Below are positions 27,706 to 38,299 of a DNA stretch of 64,000 nt, piece after piece (position 1 is the first letter of the stretch; each line of letters opens with the position of its first letter). The position numbers were made by a program, and so were the translations under genes. The notes beneath the pieces are model-generated. The model did not search any database. It was not told the origin of the DNA and saw only the letters and a program-made list of their open reading frames with translations. The stretch is from the NCBI RefSeq assembly GCF_014647795.1, contig NZ_BMPW01000010.1:248001-312000 (forward strand). The letters are read 5' to 3'. Origin of the DNA: Actinoplanes campanulatus (GTDB lineage Bacteria > Actinomycetota > Actinomycetes > Mycobacteriales > Micromonosporaceae).

Positions 27706-28653
27706 CTAGCCCGTGAACACCGCCCAGGCTCCCGCCTCGGTCCACCACGAACGCTTGCGGCTGGTGGAACCCGCCACCCCGTCGTCGAGGAACTGCAGGT
27801 CACCCTCGCGAGGAAGCACGGACACCGCACGGCCGCGCGCCCGGCGCACCTCCACCCGGACCCTCGTGCCCTTGAAACGCTGTTTGACCACGACCGGGAC
27901 CGCCACCGCGACCTCGACCCGCCCGTCGGTGGGGTCGCCCTCGGCGAGCAGCCGCAGGCCGTCGAACTCGGCGTAACCGGCCGCGTTGCCGACCACGCAG
28001 GCCAGCACCGGCTCCTCACCGTCGGTGAGCAGGGCATCGTCGACCTCGACCCGGCCACGCCACGGCACCGCCCGGCCCTCGTCGTCGGAACCGCCGAGCA
28101 GAGCGCCGTCCAGCGTCACCGAACCGCCGTCGTTGCGCAACAGGTCGAGGCGGCGGACCGGCCCGTTCATCACGGCCGCGGCCACCTCGGCCGGGGTCCG
28201 GGGGAGGCCGAGCTGGGCGGCCAGATCGCCGGAGTTGCCCGGGTCGAGCGGCAGGATCGCGAGCGGCGGGAGATCCGGCACGGTGCGGCCGGCCGCCAGG
28301 TCGGAGGGGCGCTTGCTGGGCGGCGGAGCGTACCGCCGAACCAGCCGGCGCACGACGGCGCGCAACTGGCCGTCGGTGGCGCTCGCCACCACCAGCCGCA
28401 GCTTGGTGTCCGGGTCCGGCCAGGCGAGACCGTCCGGCCGGACCGGCCCGTCGAAACGGGCCAGCACCGCGTCGATCTCCTGATCCGATCCGGCCAGCAC
28501 GGTCTCCACCCGGGCGCCGGCCTCACGCAGCGCGTCCGCGCAGGCCAGCACGGGGGTACGCGGAGTCGCGCAGGCGGACGCACAGCCGCCGCACCCGGAA
28601 CCGCAGCCGTCGCCCGACCCCTCGGCCAGGCTGAGGAGCACCACGTCGTACAC
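27706..28653 (-). CDS. Diacylglycerol-kinase-like protein with Cys-rich N-terminus
   Basis: 315 residues, GTG start 2 bp after the purA stop, so translationally coupled. The middle part LPLDPGNSGDLAAQLGLP resembles the lipid-kinase motif around GTGNDLARALGL, and the C-terminal half has a DAGK/sphingosine-kinase-like beta-sandwich pattern. The catalytic GGDGT loop is not recognisable (only ATDGQL). Near the N-terminus GCGSGCGGCASAC packs four cysteines, a possible metal or redox site not typical of lipid kinases. Family assignment moderate; activity doubtful. Confidence 0.65.
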   Translation of the reverse strand: MYDVVLLSLAEGSGDGCGSGCGGCASACATPRTPVLACADALREAGARVETVLAGSDQEIDAVLARFDGPVRPDGLAWPDPDTKLRLVVASATDGQLRAVVRRLVRRYAPPPSKRPSDLAAGRTVPDLPPLAILPLDPGNSGDLAAQLGLPRTPAEVAAAVMNGPVRRLDLLRNDGGSVTLDGALLGGSDDEGRAVPWRGRVEVDDALLTDGEEPVLACVVGNAAGYAEFDGLRLLAEGDPTDGRVEVAVAVPVVVKQRFKGTRVRVEVRRARGRAVSVLPREGDLQFLDDGVAGSTSRKRSWWTEAGAWAVFTG

Positions 28654-28655
28654 GG

Positions 28656-30005
<1,350 letters not shown>

Positions 30006-30039
30006 TTACTGGACGGTGACGCAGGTAGGATGGGCCGTC

Positions 30040-31281
30040 GTGCGCGTACTTCTGATCGGCTCCGGTGGGCGCGAGCACGCGCTTGCCGTCGGGCTCTCCG
30101 CCGACCCGTCCGTCGACTTCCTGGCCGCCGCGCCGGGCAACCCGGGCATCGCCCAGGTCGCCGAGCTGCATGAGGTCAAAGTCACCGATCCCGCCGCGGT
30201 CGCGGCGCTCGCCGTCGAGCTGAGCGCCGACCTGGTCGTGGTCGGCCCGGAGGCCCCGCTGGTGGCCGGTGTGGCCGACGCGGTGCGGGCCAAGGGCATC
30301 GCCTGCTTCGGTCCGTCGGCCGCGGCCGCGCGGCTCGAGGGCTCGAAGACGTTCGCCAAGGAGGTCATGACCGCGGCCGGGGTGCCGACCGCGCGCTCCT
30401 TCGCCTGCTCGGACATGGAGGCGGTCCGCGCCGCCCTCACCGAGCTGGGCGCTCCCTACGTGGTGAAGAACGACGGCCTGGCCGCCGGCAAGGGCGTCGT
30501 GGTGACCGACGACCTCGACGAGGCCCTGATCCACGCCGAGGCGTGCGGCACGGTCGTCATCGAGGAGTACCTGTCCGGTCCCGAGGTCTCGCTCTTCGTG
30601 GTCACCGACGGCACGGCGGCCGCCCCGCTGATGCCGGCGCAGGACTTCAAGCGGCTGGCCGACGGCGACGAGGGCCCCAACACCGGTGGCATGGGCGCCT
30701 ACGCCCCGCTGGACTGGGCGCCGGCCGACCTCACCGAGCGGGTGCTGCGGGAGACCGTCGAGCCGACCCTGGCCGAGATGCGCAAGCGCGGCACCCCGTT
30801 CGCCGGCCTGCTCTACGTCGGACTCGCGCTCACCCCGGACGGTCCGAAGGTGATCGAGTTCAACGCCCGGTTCGGCGACCCGGAGACCCAGGTGGTGCTG
30901 GAGCTGCTGGACACCCCGCTGGCCGGGCTGCTCAACGCCGCCGCCACCGGCACCCTGGCCGAACACGGCCCGCTGCGCTGGAAGGACGGCTCGGCGATCA
31001 CGATCGTCGTGGCGAGTCACAACTACCCCGGCGTCCCGCGGACCGGCGACGTCATCGAGGGGGCCGAGCGCCCGGGCGTCATCCACGCCGGCACCGCCCG
31101 CAACACCGACGGCGCGCTGGTCTCGGCCGGCGGCCGGGTGCTGAGCGTCACCGCGGCCGGCGCCGACCTGCCCGCCGCCCGCGCGGCCGCCTACGCCCTG
31201 GTCGAGGGCGTGAAGCTGGACGGCGCGCAGTACCGCACGGACATCGCCCTGCGCGCCGTCGAGGGCCGGATCACGCTGTGA
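30040..31281 (+). CDS. purD: Phosphoribosylamine-glycine ligase (GARS)
   Basis: 413 residues, ATP-grasp enzyme. N-terminal VRVLLIGSGGREHAL, ATP-grasp segments KNDGLAAGKGVVV and GPNTGGMGAYAP, and metal-binding IEFNARFGDPETQV. Second step of purine synthesis (5-phosphoribosylamine to GAR). GTG at 30040 follows AGGTAGGA; the upstream extension of the frame is the divergent promoter region. Its 3' end overlaps the convergent membrane gene by 11 bp. Confidence 0.96.
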   Translation: MRVLLIGSGGREHALAVGLSADPSVDFLAAAPGNPGIAQVAELHEVKVTDPAAVAALAVELSADLVVVGPEAPLVAGVADAVRAKGIACFGPSAAAARLEGSKTFAKEVMTAAGVPTARSFACSDMEAVRAALTELGAPYVVKNDGLAAGKGVVVTDDLDEALIHAEACGTVVIEEYLSGPEVSLFVVTDGTAAAPLMPAQDFKRLADGDEGPNTGGMGAYAPLDWAPADLTERVLRETVEPTLAEMRKRGTPFAGLLYVGLALTPDGPKVIEFNARFGDPETQVVLELLDTPLAGLLNAAATGTLAEHGPLRWKDGSAITIVVASHNYPGVPRTGDVIEGAERPGVIHAGTARNTDGALVSAGGRVLSVTAAGADLPAARAAAYALVEGVKLDGAQYRTDIALRAVEGRITL

Positions 31282-31852
31282 CGAGCGCCGGCCGTCCGGC
31301 GTCCCGCAGCAGGGCCACGGACAGCCACAGCACGCCCAGGCTGCCGGTGATAAGCCCGGAGAGGTAGAGCCACTCGGGTGCCGCGGCTCGCAGGGCCGCG
31401 GCGCTCAGGCCCACCATGTAGAGCGCGAGGGCGCCCCGGGGCAGCACTCCGGCCCGCCATGACGCGGCGCCGAAGAGCAGCACCCCGGCCAGGAAGGTCA
31501 GCGCCGCCACCAGGAAGTACGGCCGCCCCGGCCCGGTGAGCACCGCCTCCCGGGTCGCGGCGTCCTGGTATTGCAGGACCGCGTGGGTGAGGAACTCGAT
31601 CGCGAACAGCCCGCTCAGGCCGAGGTGGTTCAGCGCGAAACCGGCCAGGCCCAGCCGGCCCGACTCCCGCCGCTGACACAGGTAGAGCGCGGTGAGGGTG
31701 AGCAGCAGCAGCGCGGTGGCCGGCGGGGCCAGGGCGTGGGTGAACCCGTTCTCCGGCAGAAGCCCGGCACGGCGGGCGACGGCGATCAGGGTGAGGACGC
31801 CGCCGGCCAGGCCGGTCAGGGCGGCGAGACGGTACAGATCCCGTTCGGACAT
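31271..31852 (-). CDS. Six-TM hypothetical membrane protein
   Basis: 193 residues, about six hydrophobic segments, starting MSERDLYRLAALTGLAGGVL after AAGGAG. Resembles DUF4386-like small membrane proteins but assignment is weak. It is divergent from the sensor kinase at 32025, so the two-component system is a candidate regulator. Its stop lies inside the end of purD. Confidence 0.75.
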   Translation of the reverse strand: MSERDLYRLAALTGLAGGVLTLIAVARRAGLLPENGFTHALAPPATALLLLTLTALYLCQRRESGRLGLAGFALNHLGLSGLFAIEFLTHAVLQYQDAATREAVLTGPGRPYFLVAALTFLAGVLLFGAASWRAGVLPRGALALYMVGLSAAALRAAAPEWLYLSGLITGSLGVLWLSVALLRDAGRPALVTA

Positions 31853-32024
31853 TGTCGGACTCCTTCGGTATCGGACGTCGATACCGTGCCCGCCGGGCCC
31901 GGAACAGGGACAGTGCCGCGAGGCCAGGACCGGGCGGCGGGCACCCGCCGGACGGCACATGACCAATGGCCAGACCTGAGCGCCGGGCATGGGCGTGGAT
32001 GCCCCGGCCACCTAGCGTGACGGT

Positions 32025-33176
32025 ATGGCTCTCGACGCACCGCCGCTGCGCTGGATGGCCTCGCTGCTCTACGGGGCGGTGATGCTGACCGGGCTCTACT
32101 ACGTCGTCGCCGGTCTGGCGCCGGACTGGTCCGGCGCCGAGCTGGCGGTCTTCGTGGGGGGCCTGCTCGCCCTGCTGGCCGTCGAGCAGTTCGACTGGCG
32201 GCGGCCCCGGTCCCGGCGCTGGGCGGTGGCTCTGCTGGTGGTCCGGATCGTGCTGCTGGAGACCGTCAACTCCGCCGATCAGGCCGGCTTCTCCCGGGCC
32301 CTCTTCGTCCTGGTGCCGTTCTTCGCGTACCTCTGGCTGGGCCGGGCCGCCGGGATCGGTCTGGCGGTGTTCTACCTGTTCGCCGCGCTGGCCCGGGCCG
32401 GCTCCGTGACCGGCGGCTGGACCGATCCCGAGGTGGTCTCCGATCTGTTCATGCTCTTCATCGGCCTGGTCCTGACGGTGGCCACCGCGGCCGTCGCGGC
32501 CGAGCAGCGGCGGAGCCGGTTGCAGGCCGAGCGGCTGGTGACCGAGCTGACCGCGACGCAGCAGCGGGTGGCCGAGTTGAGCGCCGCGAGTGAGCGCAAC
32601 CGGCTGGCCCGGGACATCCACGACAGCGTCGGCCACCATCTGACCGCGGTCAGCGTCCAGCTGGCCAAGGCGGAGGCGTTCCGGGAGCGCGATCCGGAGG
32701 TGGCGGACCGGGCGGTCGCGGACGCGCGCCGGGCCACGGGACGGGCGCTCCGCGAGGTGCGGGAGTCGGTCGGCGCTCTTCGGGCCGAGCCGTTCTCCCT
32801 GGCAGCCGCCCTGTTCGCGCTGGTCGAAGGGTTGCACGAGGCGGATTTCCGGGTGGTGCTCGACGTCGGCGACGCGGAACTCGACCAGGGGCGGGCCGGG
32901 TCGGAGGCGCTCTACCGGGTCGCCCAGGAGGCGCTCACCAACGCCCGCCGGCACGCCGGGGCCGACCTGGTCCGGGTGGCGGTCCGGCGCGGTGACGACG
33001 GCGCGGTCCTGGAAGTGGAGGACAACGGCCAGGGTTTCACCCCGGACACCGCGGTCGGTGGTGGGCTCAGCGGGATGCGCGAGCGCCTGGCCGTTCTCGG
33101 CGGCAGCGTACGGGTGGAGTCGAGGCCCGGACACGGCACCCGGATCGTGGCGAGTGTCCCGGCGGGGACCCGGTGA
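32025..33176 (+). CDS. Sensor histidine kinase, NarL/DesK class
   Basis: 383 residues. Five to six TM segments (about 8-155), a linker helix, then HisKA_3 with the phospho-accepting His199 in LARDIHDSVGHHLT and an HATPase_c domain (NARRHAGAD, EDNGQGF, GLSGMRERL). Membrane-embedded input with no large extracellular domain, suggesting a membrane or lipophilic signal. Its stop overlaps the response-regulator start (GTGA). Confidence 0.93.
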   Translation: MALDAPPLRWMASLLYGAVMLTGLYYVVAGLAPDWSGAELAVFVGGLLALLAVEQFDWRRPRSRRWAVALLVVRIVLLETVNSADQAGFSRALFVLVPFFAYLWLGRAAGIGLAVFYLFAALARAGSVTGGWTDPEVVSDLFMLFIGLVLTVATAAVAAEQRRSRLQAERLVTELTATQQRVAELSAASERNRLARDIHDSVGHHLTAVSVQLAKAEAFRERDPEVADRAVADARRATGRALREVRESVGALRAEPFSLAAALFALVEGLHEADFRVVLDVGDAELDQGRAGSEALYRVAQEALTNARRHAGADLVRVAVRRGDDGAVLEVEDNGQGFTPDTAVGGGLSGMRERLAVLGGSVRVESRPGHGTRIVASVPAGTR

Positions 33177-33820
33177 CCGCCGACGCCCCGGTGCGGGTTC
33201 TCATCGCCGACGACCAGGCGCTGATCCGGGAGGGCATCGCCTCACTGCTGGGCATCGAGCCGGGTATCGAGGTGGTCGGCACCGCGGCGGACGGCCGTGC
33301 CGCGGTGGAACTCGCCCTGGCCACGGTTCCGGACGTGGTGCTCATGGACGTACGCATGCCGGTCTTGGATGGTCTTCGAGCCGCCGAACTGCTCCGCGAG
33401 AGGCTGCCGGCCTGCCGGGTGCTGATGCTGACGACCTTCGACGACGAGGAGTACGTGCTCCGCGCGCTACGGGCCGGAACCGGCGGCTACCTGCTCAAGG
33501 ACCTGCCGCCACGCGACCTGGCCCGGGCCGTTCGGTTGGCTCACTCGGGTGTCGACCAGCACGACAGCGCCGTGGTGCGCCGGCTGGTGTCGGCCCTGGA
33601 CCGGGGTGAACCGGTGGCGACCCCGCGGACCGACCTGACCGAGCGCGAGCACGCGGTGCTGCGGCTGATCGCCCGGGGCGCGACGAACCGGGAGATCGCC
33701 GCGAAGCTCTTCGTGAGCGAGGGGACGGTCAAGAACCACGTCTCGCACATCCTCGCGAGGCTGGGCCTGCGGGACCGGACGCAGGCCGCGATCTACGCCC
33801 GGGACCACGGCCTGCTGTGA
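33173..33820 (+). CDS. LuxR/NarL-type response regulator
   Basis: 215 residues. Receiver domain with Asp59 in VVLMDVRMPVLDG and Lys in YLLKD; C-terminal LuxR HTH (LTEREHAVLRLIARGATNRE, then VSEGTVKNHVSHIL). Partner of the kinase it overlaps. Nearest possible target is the divergent membrane gene upstream of the kinase. Confidence 0.94.
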   Translation: MTADAPVRVLIADDQALIREGIASLLGIEPGIEVVGTAADGRAAVELALATVPDVVLMDVRMPVLDGLRAAELLRERLPACRVLMLTTFDDEEYVLRALRAGTGGYLLKDLPPRDLARAVRLAHSGVDQHDSAVVRRLVSALDRGEPVATPRTDLTEREHAVLRLIARGATNREIAAKLFVSEGTVKNHVSHILARLGLRDRTQAAIYARDHGLL

Positions 33821-33823
33821 GGG

Positions 33824-34273
33824 TCAGCCCTTCGGGATGTCGAAGAGTTTCGGGATGCTGGTGGCCAGGCTCAGGTCGCCCTTCGCCTTGATCTTGCCGG
33901 TCATGAACAGCATCATCGGGTTCCCGGCGCCGGTGATGGTCTTCAGGAACGTCAGCGCGTCCATGGTCATGGCCAGCCTGGGCTGGCGGACCGGCTCGCT
34001 GGTGACGGTGCAGGTCTTGTTCTCGATCACCGTCTCGTAGGTGTCCTGGCCGTTCGGCCCGCCCGTGATGATCCAGTGCATGACGGCGGCGGTGTCCCCG
34101 GCCCGCTCCGCGCGGAAGAGCGTGGGCATCCGGTTGAACACCTCGTCCAGGATCTTGGTGCGGGTGTCGGACGCCATCACCTCGGCGATCTTCGAGTCCG
34201 GGGTGGACTTGACCAGCTGAGTGAACTCCTTCGGGCCGATCGCGGCGAGCGACTCGGGGCTGAAATCCGTCAT
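33824..34273 (-). CDS. SCP2 sterol-binding domain protein
   Basis: 149 residues from an ATG after AAAGGAC. A single SCP2-like domain with WIITGGPNGQDTYETVIEN and LTFLKTITGAGNPMMLFMTGKIKAKGD split over the second half. Established fold: hydrophobic pocket binding lipids or CoA esters. Convergent with the response regulator (3-bp gap). Ligand unknown. Confidence 0.85.
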   Translation of the reverse strand: MTDFSPESLAAIGPKEFTQLVKSTPDSKIAEVMASDTRTKILDEVFNRMPTLFRAERAGDTAAVMHWIITGGPNGQDTYETVIENKTCTVTSEPVRQPRLAMTMDALTFLKTITGAGNPMMLFMTGKIKAKGDLSLATSIPKLFDIPKG

Positions 34274-34404
34274 CAGTAGTCCTTTCGGGTGATCGGCCAG
34301 GCTACCCACCGGTAACCCTAGCGAGGATGCCGGTAGCCCGTGCAGTGTGCCACTCTCAAACAACTGTTGGACAGTTGCCCCGCCGGATACATAGACTCCC
34401 CAAC

Positions 34405-34926
34405 ATGTCTTTGGGGGATGCCGAGTCCGGCGGCACGGCCGCGCTCCGAGCGCTGGCCCATCCGGTTCGCCTACAGATCATGTCCCTGCTCACCGGGGCC
34501 GCGCTGACCGCCGCCGAAGTCGCGAGGGAGCTCGGGATCACCCACGCCAACGCCAGCTATCACCTGCGCAACCTCCAGTCCGGCGGCCTGATCGCGGTGG
34601 CCGGCGAGGAGAAGATCCGCGGTGGGGTGGCAAAGCGGTACCGCTACGACACCGGCTGCTGGGGAAAGCCCGGCCCGGAGGACAAGCGGGCGCTCTACCC
34701 GGCCGCCGCCAACGAGCTGATCCGCCGCTCGGCCCAGGGCAACTGGTCCGGCACCGGGGTGCTCGGGGACGGCGAATTCTGGATCGATCCACTTAAATGG
34801 CAGGAGATCCGGGACCGGATCGCCTCCGCCCTGCGCGACCTGCACGATGCCGCCCAACCGCCGCGTACCCCCGGGACGGTCCGGACCAGCACCACGATCG
34901 CGCTCTTCGAGATGAGGTCTGAATGA
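34405..34926 (+). CDS. Winged-helix (ArsR-like) transcriptional regulator
   Basis: 173 residues. N-terminal HTH_20 domain, ALRALAHPVRLQIMSLL then ELGITHANASYHLRNL, followed by a C-terminal region of unknown ligand. It lacks the metal-binding CVC box of the ArsR gene at 8306. ATG of MSLGDAES chosen. It overlaps the MFS gene start by 4 bp (ATGA), a common regulator/exporter pairing. Confidence 0.88.
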   Translation: MSLGDAESGGTAALRALAHPVRLQIMSLLTGAALTAAEVARELGITHANASYHLRNLQSGGLIAVAGEEKIRGGVAKRYRYDTGCWGKPGPEDKRALYPAAANELIRRSAQGNWSGTGVLGDGEFWIDPLKWQEIRDRIASALRDLHDAAQPPRTPGTVRTSTTIALFEMRSE

Positions 34927-36158
34927 CCGGCCCGCTGCGACATCGAAACTTCCGGCTGCTGCTGGCCGGGCGGACCGTCAACGCCCTCGGCAACTCGATC
35001 GCGCCGATCGCCCTCTCCTTCGCCGTGCTCGACCTCACCGGCTCGGTTCGCGACCTCGGTCTCGTGGTCGGCGTCCGGACCCTGACCAACGTGCTGTTCC
35101 TGCTCTTCGGCGGGGTGCTCGCGGACCGGCTGCCGCGCGGCCTGGTGCTGGTCGGCGCCGGCCTGGCCGCGGCCGTCACCCAGGGCGTGGTGGCCGCCCT
35201 GGTGCTCACCGGCACGGCGACGATCCCGCTGCTCGTCGGGATCTCCGCGATCAATGGCGTGGTGGCCGCCCTGGCCCTGCCGGCCACCGCGGCCGTGGTG
35301 CCGCAGACCGTCCCGGCGGACGTCCTCCAGCAAGCCAACGCACTCAACCGGATGTGCTCCAACGGCGCGATGATCGCTGGCGCTCCGCTCGGTGGCGTGC
35401 TGGTCGCGACCGTGGGGCCGGGTTGGGGCATCGCCGTGGACGCGGCCACCTTCGTCGCCTCGGCCTTCTGTTTCGCCTTCCTCCGGCTGGCCGCCCGGCC
35501 GGTCTCGGCGCGGCCCGGCATCATGACGGAGCTGCGCGGCGGCTGGACCGAGTTCCGCTCCCGGGAGTGGCTGTGGGTGGTGGTGGCCTGCGCCTGCATC
35601 GGCAACGTGGCGTGGTCCGGCTCGGCGAACGTGCTGGGCCCGGTGGTCGCCGACGAGACCTTCGGCCGGACCGCGTGGGGCCTGATCCTCGCGGCGCAGA
35701 CCCTCGGCATGGTTGTCGGCGCCCTGGTGGCGATCCGGCTCCGGATCCGCCGGCTGCTGCTCTTCGGGACCCTCTGCTGCGCCCTCATGACGCTGCCGAT
35801 GCTGGCCCTCGGGGTCTGGCCGACCGTCCCGGTGTTGCTGATCACCGGGTTCGTCGCCGGGATCGGGCTGGAGCAGTTCGGCATCGCCTGGGACACCACG
35901 ATGCAGGAGCACGTACCGTCCGACAAGCTGGCGCGGGTCTACTCCTACGACATGCTCGGCTCGTTCCTGGCCATGCCTCTCGGGCAGGTGGCGGTCGGCC
36001 CGATCGCCGAGGCCGCCGGATTGAAACCCACCCTGATCGGCTGCGCGGTGCTGATGTTCCTGTCCGTCGCCGCGATGCTGCTCAGCCGTGATGTCCGTAC
36101 CCTGCGTCACCGGCTGCCGGGAGACGCCGTCCAGCCCGTGAAAGAATCAGTGCCGTGA
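34923..36158 (+). CDS. MFS transporter, drug/siderophore exporter type
   Basis: 411 residues, about 12 TM segments. GGVLADRLPRGLVL matches the MFS motif A loop; closest to the MFS_3/EntS-like exporters. Coupled to the upstream regulator and to purB downstream, whose GTG overlaps its stop. Substrate unknown. Confidence 0.87.
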   Translation: MTGPLRHRNFRLLLAGRTVNALGNSIAPIALSFAVLDLTGSVRDLGLVVGVRTLTNVLFLLFGGVLADRLPRGLVLVGAGLAAAVTQGVVAALVLTGTATIPLLVGISAINGVVAALALPATAAVVPQTVPADVLQQANALNRMCSNGAMIAGAPLGGVLVATVGPGWGIAVDAATFVASAFCFAFLRLAARPVSARPGIMTELRGGWTEFRSREWLWVVVACACIGNVAWSGSANVLGPVVADETFGRTAWGLILAAQTLGMVVGALVAIRLRIRRLLLFGTLCCALMTLPMLALGVWPTVPVLLITGFVAGIGLEQFGIAWDTTMQEHVPSDKLARVYSYDMLGSFLAMPLGQVAVGPIAEAAGLKPTLIGCAVLMFLSVAAMLLSRDVRTLRHRLPGDAVQPVKESVP

Positions 36159-37576
36159 CCATCCCGAACGTGCTCGCTGCCCGGTACGCCTCCGCCGACC
36201 TCGTCACCCTCTGGTCCCCGGAGGAGAAGATCCGGATGGAGCGCAAGCTGTGGCTCGCGGTCCTGAAGGCTCAGCGTGATCTCGGCGTCGATGTTCCGGA
36301 GGGCGCCGTCGAGGCGTACGAGGCGGTGCTCGACCGGGTCGACCTGGCGTCGATCGCGGCCCGTGAGCGGATCACCCGGCACGACGTGAAGGCCCGCATC
36401 GAGGAGTTCTCCGAGCTGGCCGGGTTCGAGCAGATCCACAAGGGGATGACCTCCCGCGACCTGACGGAGAACGTCGAACAGCTCCAGATCCGGGCGTCGC
36501 TCGAGCTGATCCGGGACCGGGTGGTGGCCGCGCTGTCCCGGCTCGCGGCGCTCGCCGTCGAGCACTCCGACCTGGTGCTGACCGGTCGCTCGCACAACGT
36601 CGCGGCGCAGGCGACCACGCTGGGCAAGCGGTTCGCCTCCGCGGCGGAGGAGCTGCTGATCGCGTACGAGCGTCTCGACGACCTGATCGGCCGTTACCCG
36701 CTGCGTGGCATCAAGGGCCCGGTCGGCACCGCGGCCGACCAGCTCGACCTTCTCGACGGGTCCTTCGCTTCGTTGGAAGGCCTTGAGCAGCGTGTCGCTG
36801 AGCACCTCGGCTTCAGCCGGGTGCTGTCCAGCGTCGGCCAGGTCTACCCGCGCTCGCTCGACTTCGACGTGGTCTCGGCGCTGGCCCAGATCGTCGCCGG
36901 CCCGTCGTCGCTGGCCACCACCATCCGGCTGATGGTCGGCCAGGAGCTGGTGACCGAGGGCTTCAAGCCCGGCCAGGTCGGCTCCTCGGCGATGCCGCAC
37001 AAGATGAACACCCGGTCCTCGGAGCGGGTCAACGGCCTCGCGGTGATCGTCCGCGGCTACCTGTCGATGACCGGCGAGCTGGCCGGCGACCAGTGGAACG
37101 AGGGCGACGTCTCCTGTTCCGTGGTGCGCCGGGTCGCGCTGCCGGACGCGTTCTTCGCCACCGACGGGCTCTTCCAGACGTTCCTCACGGTGCTCGACGA
37201 GTTCGGGGCGTACCCCGCGGTGATCGCCCGGGAGCTGGACCGCTTCCTGCCCTTCCTGGCCACCACGAAGGTCCTGGTCGCGGCGGTGCGCAAGGGCGTC
37301 GGCCGGGAGGTCGCGCACGAGGTGATCAAGGAGCACGCGGTCGCCGTGGCGCTGGCCATGCGGGAGAAGGGCGCCGCGGTCAACGACCTGTTCGACCGGC
37401 TGGCCGCCGACGAGCGCCTGCGGCTCTCGCGCGCCGAGATCGACACGCTGGTCGCGGACCGCGCCGCGTTCGTCGGCGCGGCCCCTGCGCAGGTCCAGGC
37501 GGTTGCCGCGCGGATCGGCGAGATCGTGGCGCAAAACCCCCAAGCGGCGGGGTACGATCCCGCGCCCATCCTCTGA
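36155..37576 (+). CDS. purB: Adenylosuccinate lyase
   Basis: 473 residues with the fumarase/aspartase signature GSSAMPHKMN, HDVKARIEEF, KGMTSRDLTEN and RSHNVAAQ. It catalyses two fumarate-releasing steps: SAICAR to AICAR, and adenylosuccinate to AMP. GTG start overlaps the MFS stop, so purB may be expressed from the regulator-MFS operon, which is unusual. Confidence 0.96.
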   Translation: MTIPNVLAARYASADLVTLWSPEEKIRMERKLWLAVLKAQRDLGVDVPEGAVEAYEAVLDRVDLASIAARERITRHDVKARIEEFSELAGFEQIHKGMTSRDLTENVEQLQIRASLELIRDRVVAALSRLAALAVEHSDLVLTGRSHNVAAQATTLGKRFASAAEELLIAYERLDDLIGRYPLRGIKGPVGTAADQLDLLDGSFASLEGLEQRVAEHLGFSRVLSSVGQVYPRSLDFDVVSALAQIVAGPSSLATTIRLMVGQELVTEGFKPGQVGSSAMPHKMNTRSSERVNGLAVIVRGYLSMTGELAGDQWNEGDVSCSVVRRVALPDAFFATDGLFQTFLTVLDEFGAYPAVIARELDRFLPFLATTKVLVAAVRKGVGREVAHEVIKEHAVAVALAMREKGAAVNDLFDRLAADERLRLSRAEIDTLVADRAAFVGAAPAQVQAVAARIGEIVAQNPQAAGYDPAPIL

Positions 37577-37583
37577 CGAAGGT

Positions 37584-37614
37584 GTGGTCCGGGCGCTCCG
37601 TGCGCCCGGACCAC
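37584..37614 (+). terminator. Hairpin with T-rich tail after purB
   Basis: 13-bp perfect arms GTGGTCCGGGCGC and complement, loop TCCGT, followed by TCTTCTTCTAG. It sits between purB and the convergent protease gene. Confidence 0.9.
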
Positions 37615-37621
37615 TCTTCTT

Positions 37622-38299
37622 CTAGACGCCGGCCACCGAGGTGATCCACGCCCGGTTGTAGGCGACGCTGCCGTAGTACTGCCGGCTCGTGCCGTCGGCG
37701 GTCGACGCGACACCCACCTGGGCGCCGTTGTAGACCTGCGGCCCACCCGAGTCGCCCCGCCAGGCGTTGCCGTTGACGCGGGTGCTGGCGATCGCCCGGC
37801 CGTTGTAGGCGTCGGTCGCGTTGGTCGACGTCACCGAGACCGTGGCGGTCTTCAGCGTGGTCGACGCGGAGCAGCCGGAGTAGCAGGTCATGCCCCAGCC
37901 GTAGATGCTGTTGGTGGAGCCGACCGGCGGGTACGCGCTGGACAGCGGCATGTAGCTGGTGCTCACCGAGCTGCTCAGGCGCAGCAGCGCGAGGTCGTAC
38001 CGGGTGGAGCTGGACGAGACGGTCCGGGTGACGCCGCCGGAGGTCCGGTTCACGCTGCCGACGCGTACCGACATCGTCCCGCTGACGCAGTGCCGTGCGG
38101 TGAGCACGTAGTTGGCCGAGATGATCGTTCCGGAGCAGGTGAAGCTGCCGTTGCTGAAGACGGCCGCGGCCCAGGGCGCGGAGGAGACCGTGCTTCCGCC
38201 GATGATGTAGGGGGTGACCGGGTCGGCGGCCTGCGCGGCGGAGGGGGCGACCAGGGTCGCGATCACACCGGCGGTGGCGGCCAGAAGGCGAATGCGCAC
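37622..38299 (-). CDS. Secreted trypsin-like serine protease
   Basis: 225 residues. Sec signal peptide ending AAQA, a short propeptide, then mature start IIGGS (32-36). Catalytic triad His70 (TARHC), Asp102 (RYDLALL), Ser184 (GDSGGP). Cysteines pair-wise placed as in S1A enzymes. GTG start after AAAGGAAAC. Extracellular protease; Asn at 178, six residues before Ser184, leaves the S1 preference unclear. Stands alone between purine genes. Confidence 0.92.
   Translation of the reverse strand: MRIRLLAATAGVIATLVAPSAAQAADPVTPYIIGGSTVSSAPWAAAVFSNGSFTCSGTIISANYVLTARHCVSGTMSVRVGSVNRTSGGVTRTVSSSSTRYDLALLRLSSSVSTSYMPLSSAYPPVGSTNSIYGWGMTCYSGCSASTTLKTATVSVTSTNATDAYNGRAIASTRVNGNAWRGDSGGPQVYNGAQVGVASTADGTSRQYYGSVAYNRAWITSVAGV

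Noticed and set aside
34695-36110. 471-codon open frame on the minus strand
   Set aside because: Antisense shadow of the MFS gene; His/Gln/Arg-rich with no hydrophobic pattern.
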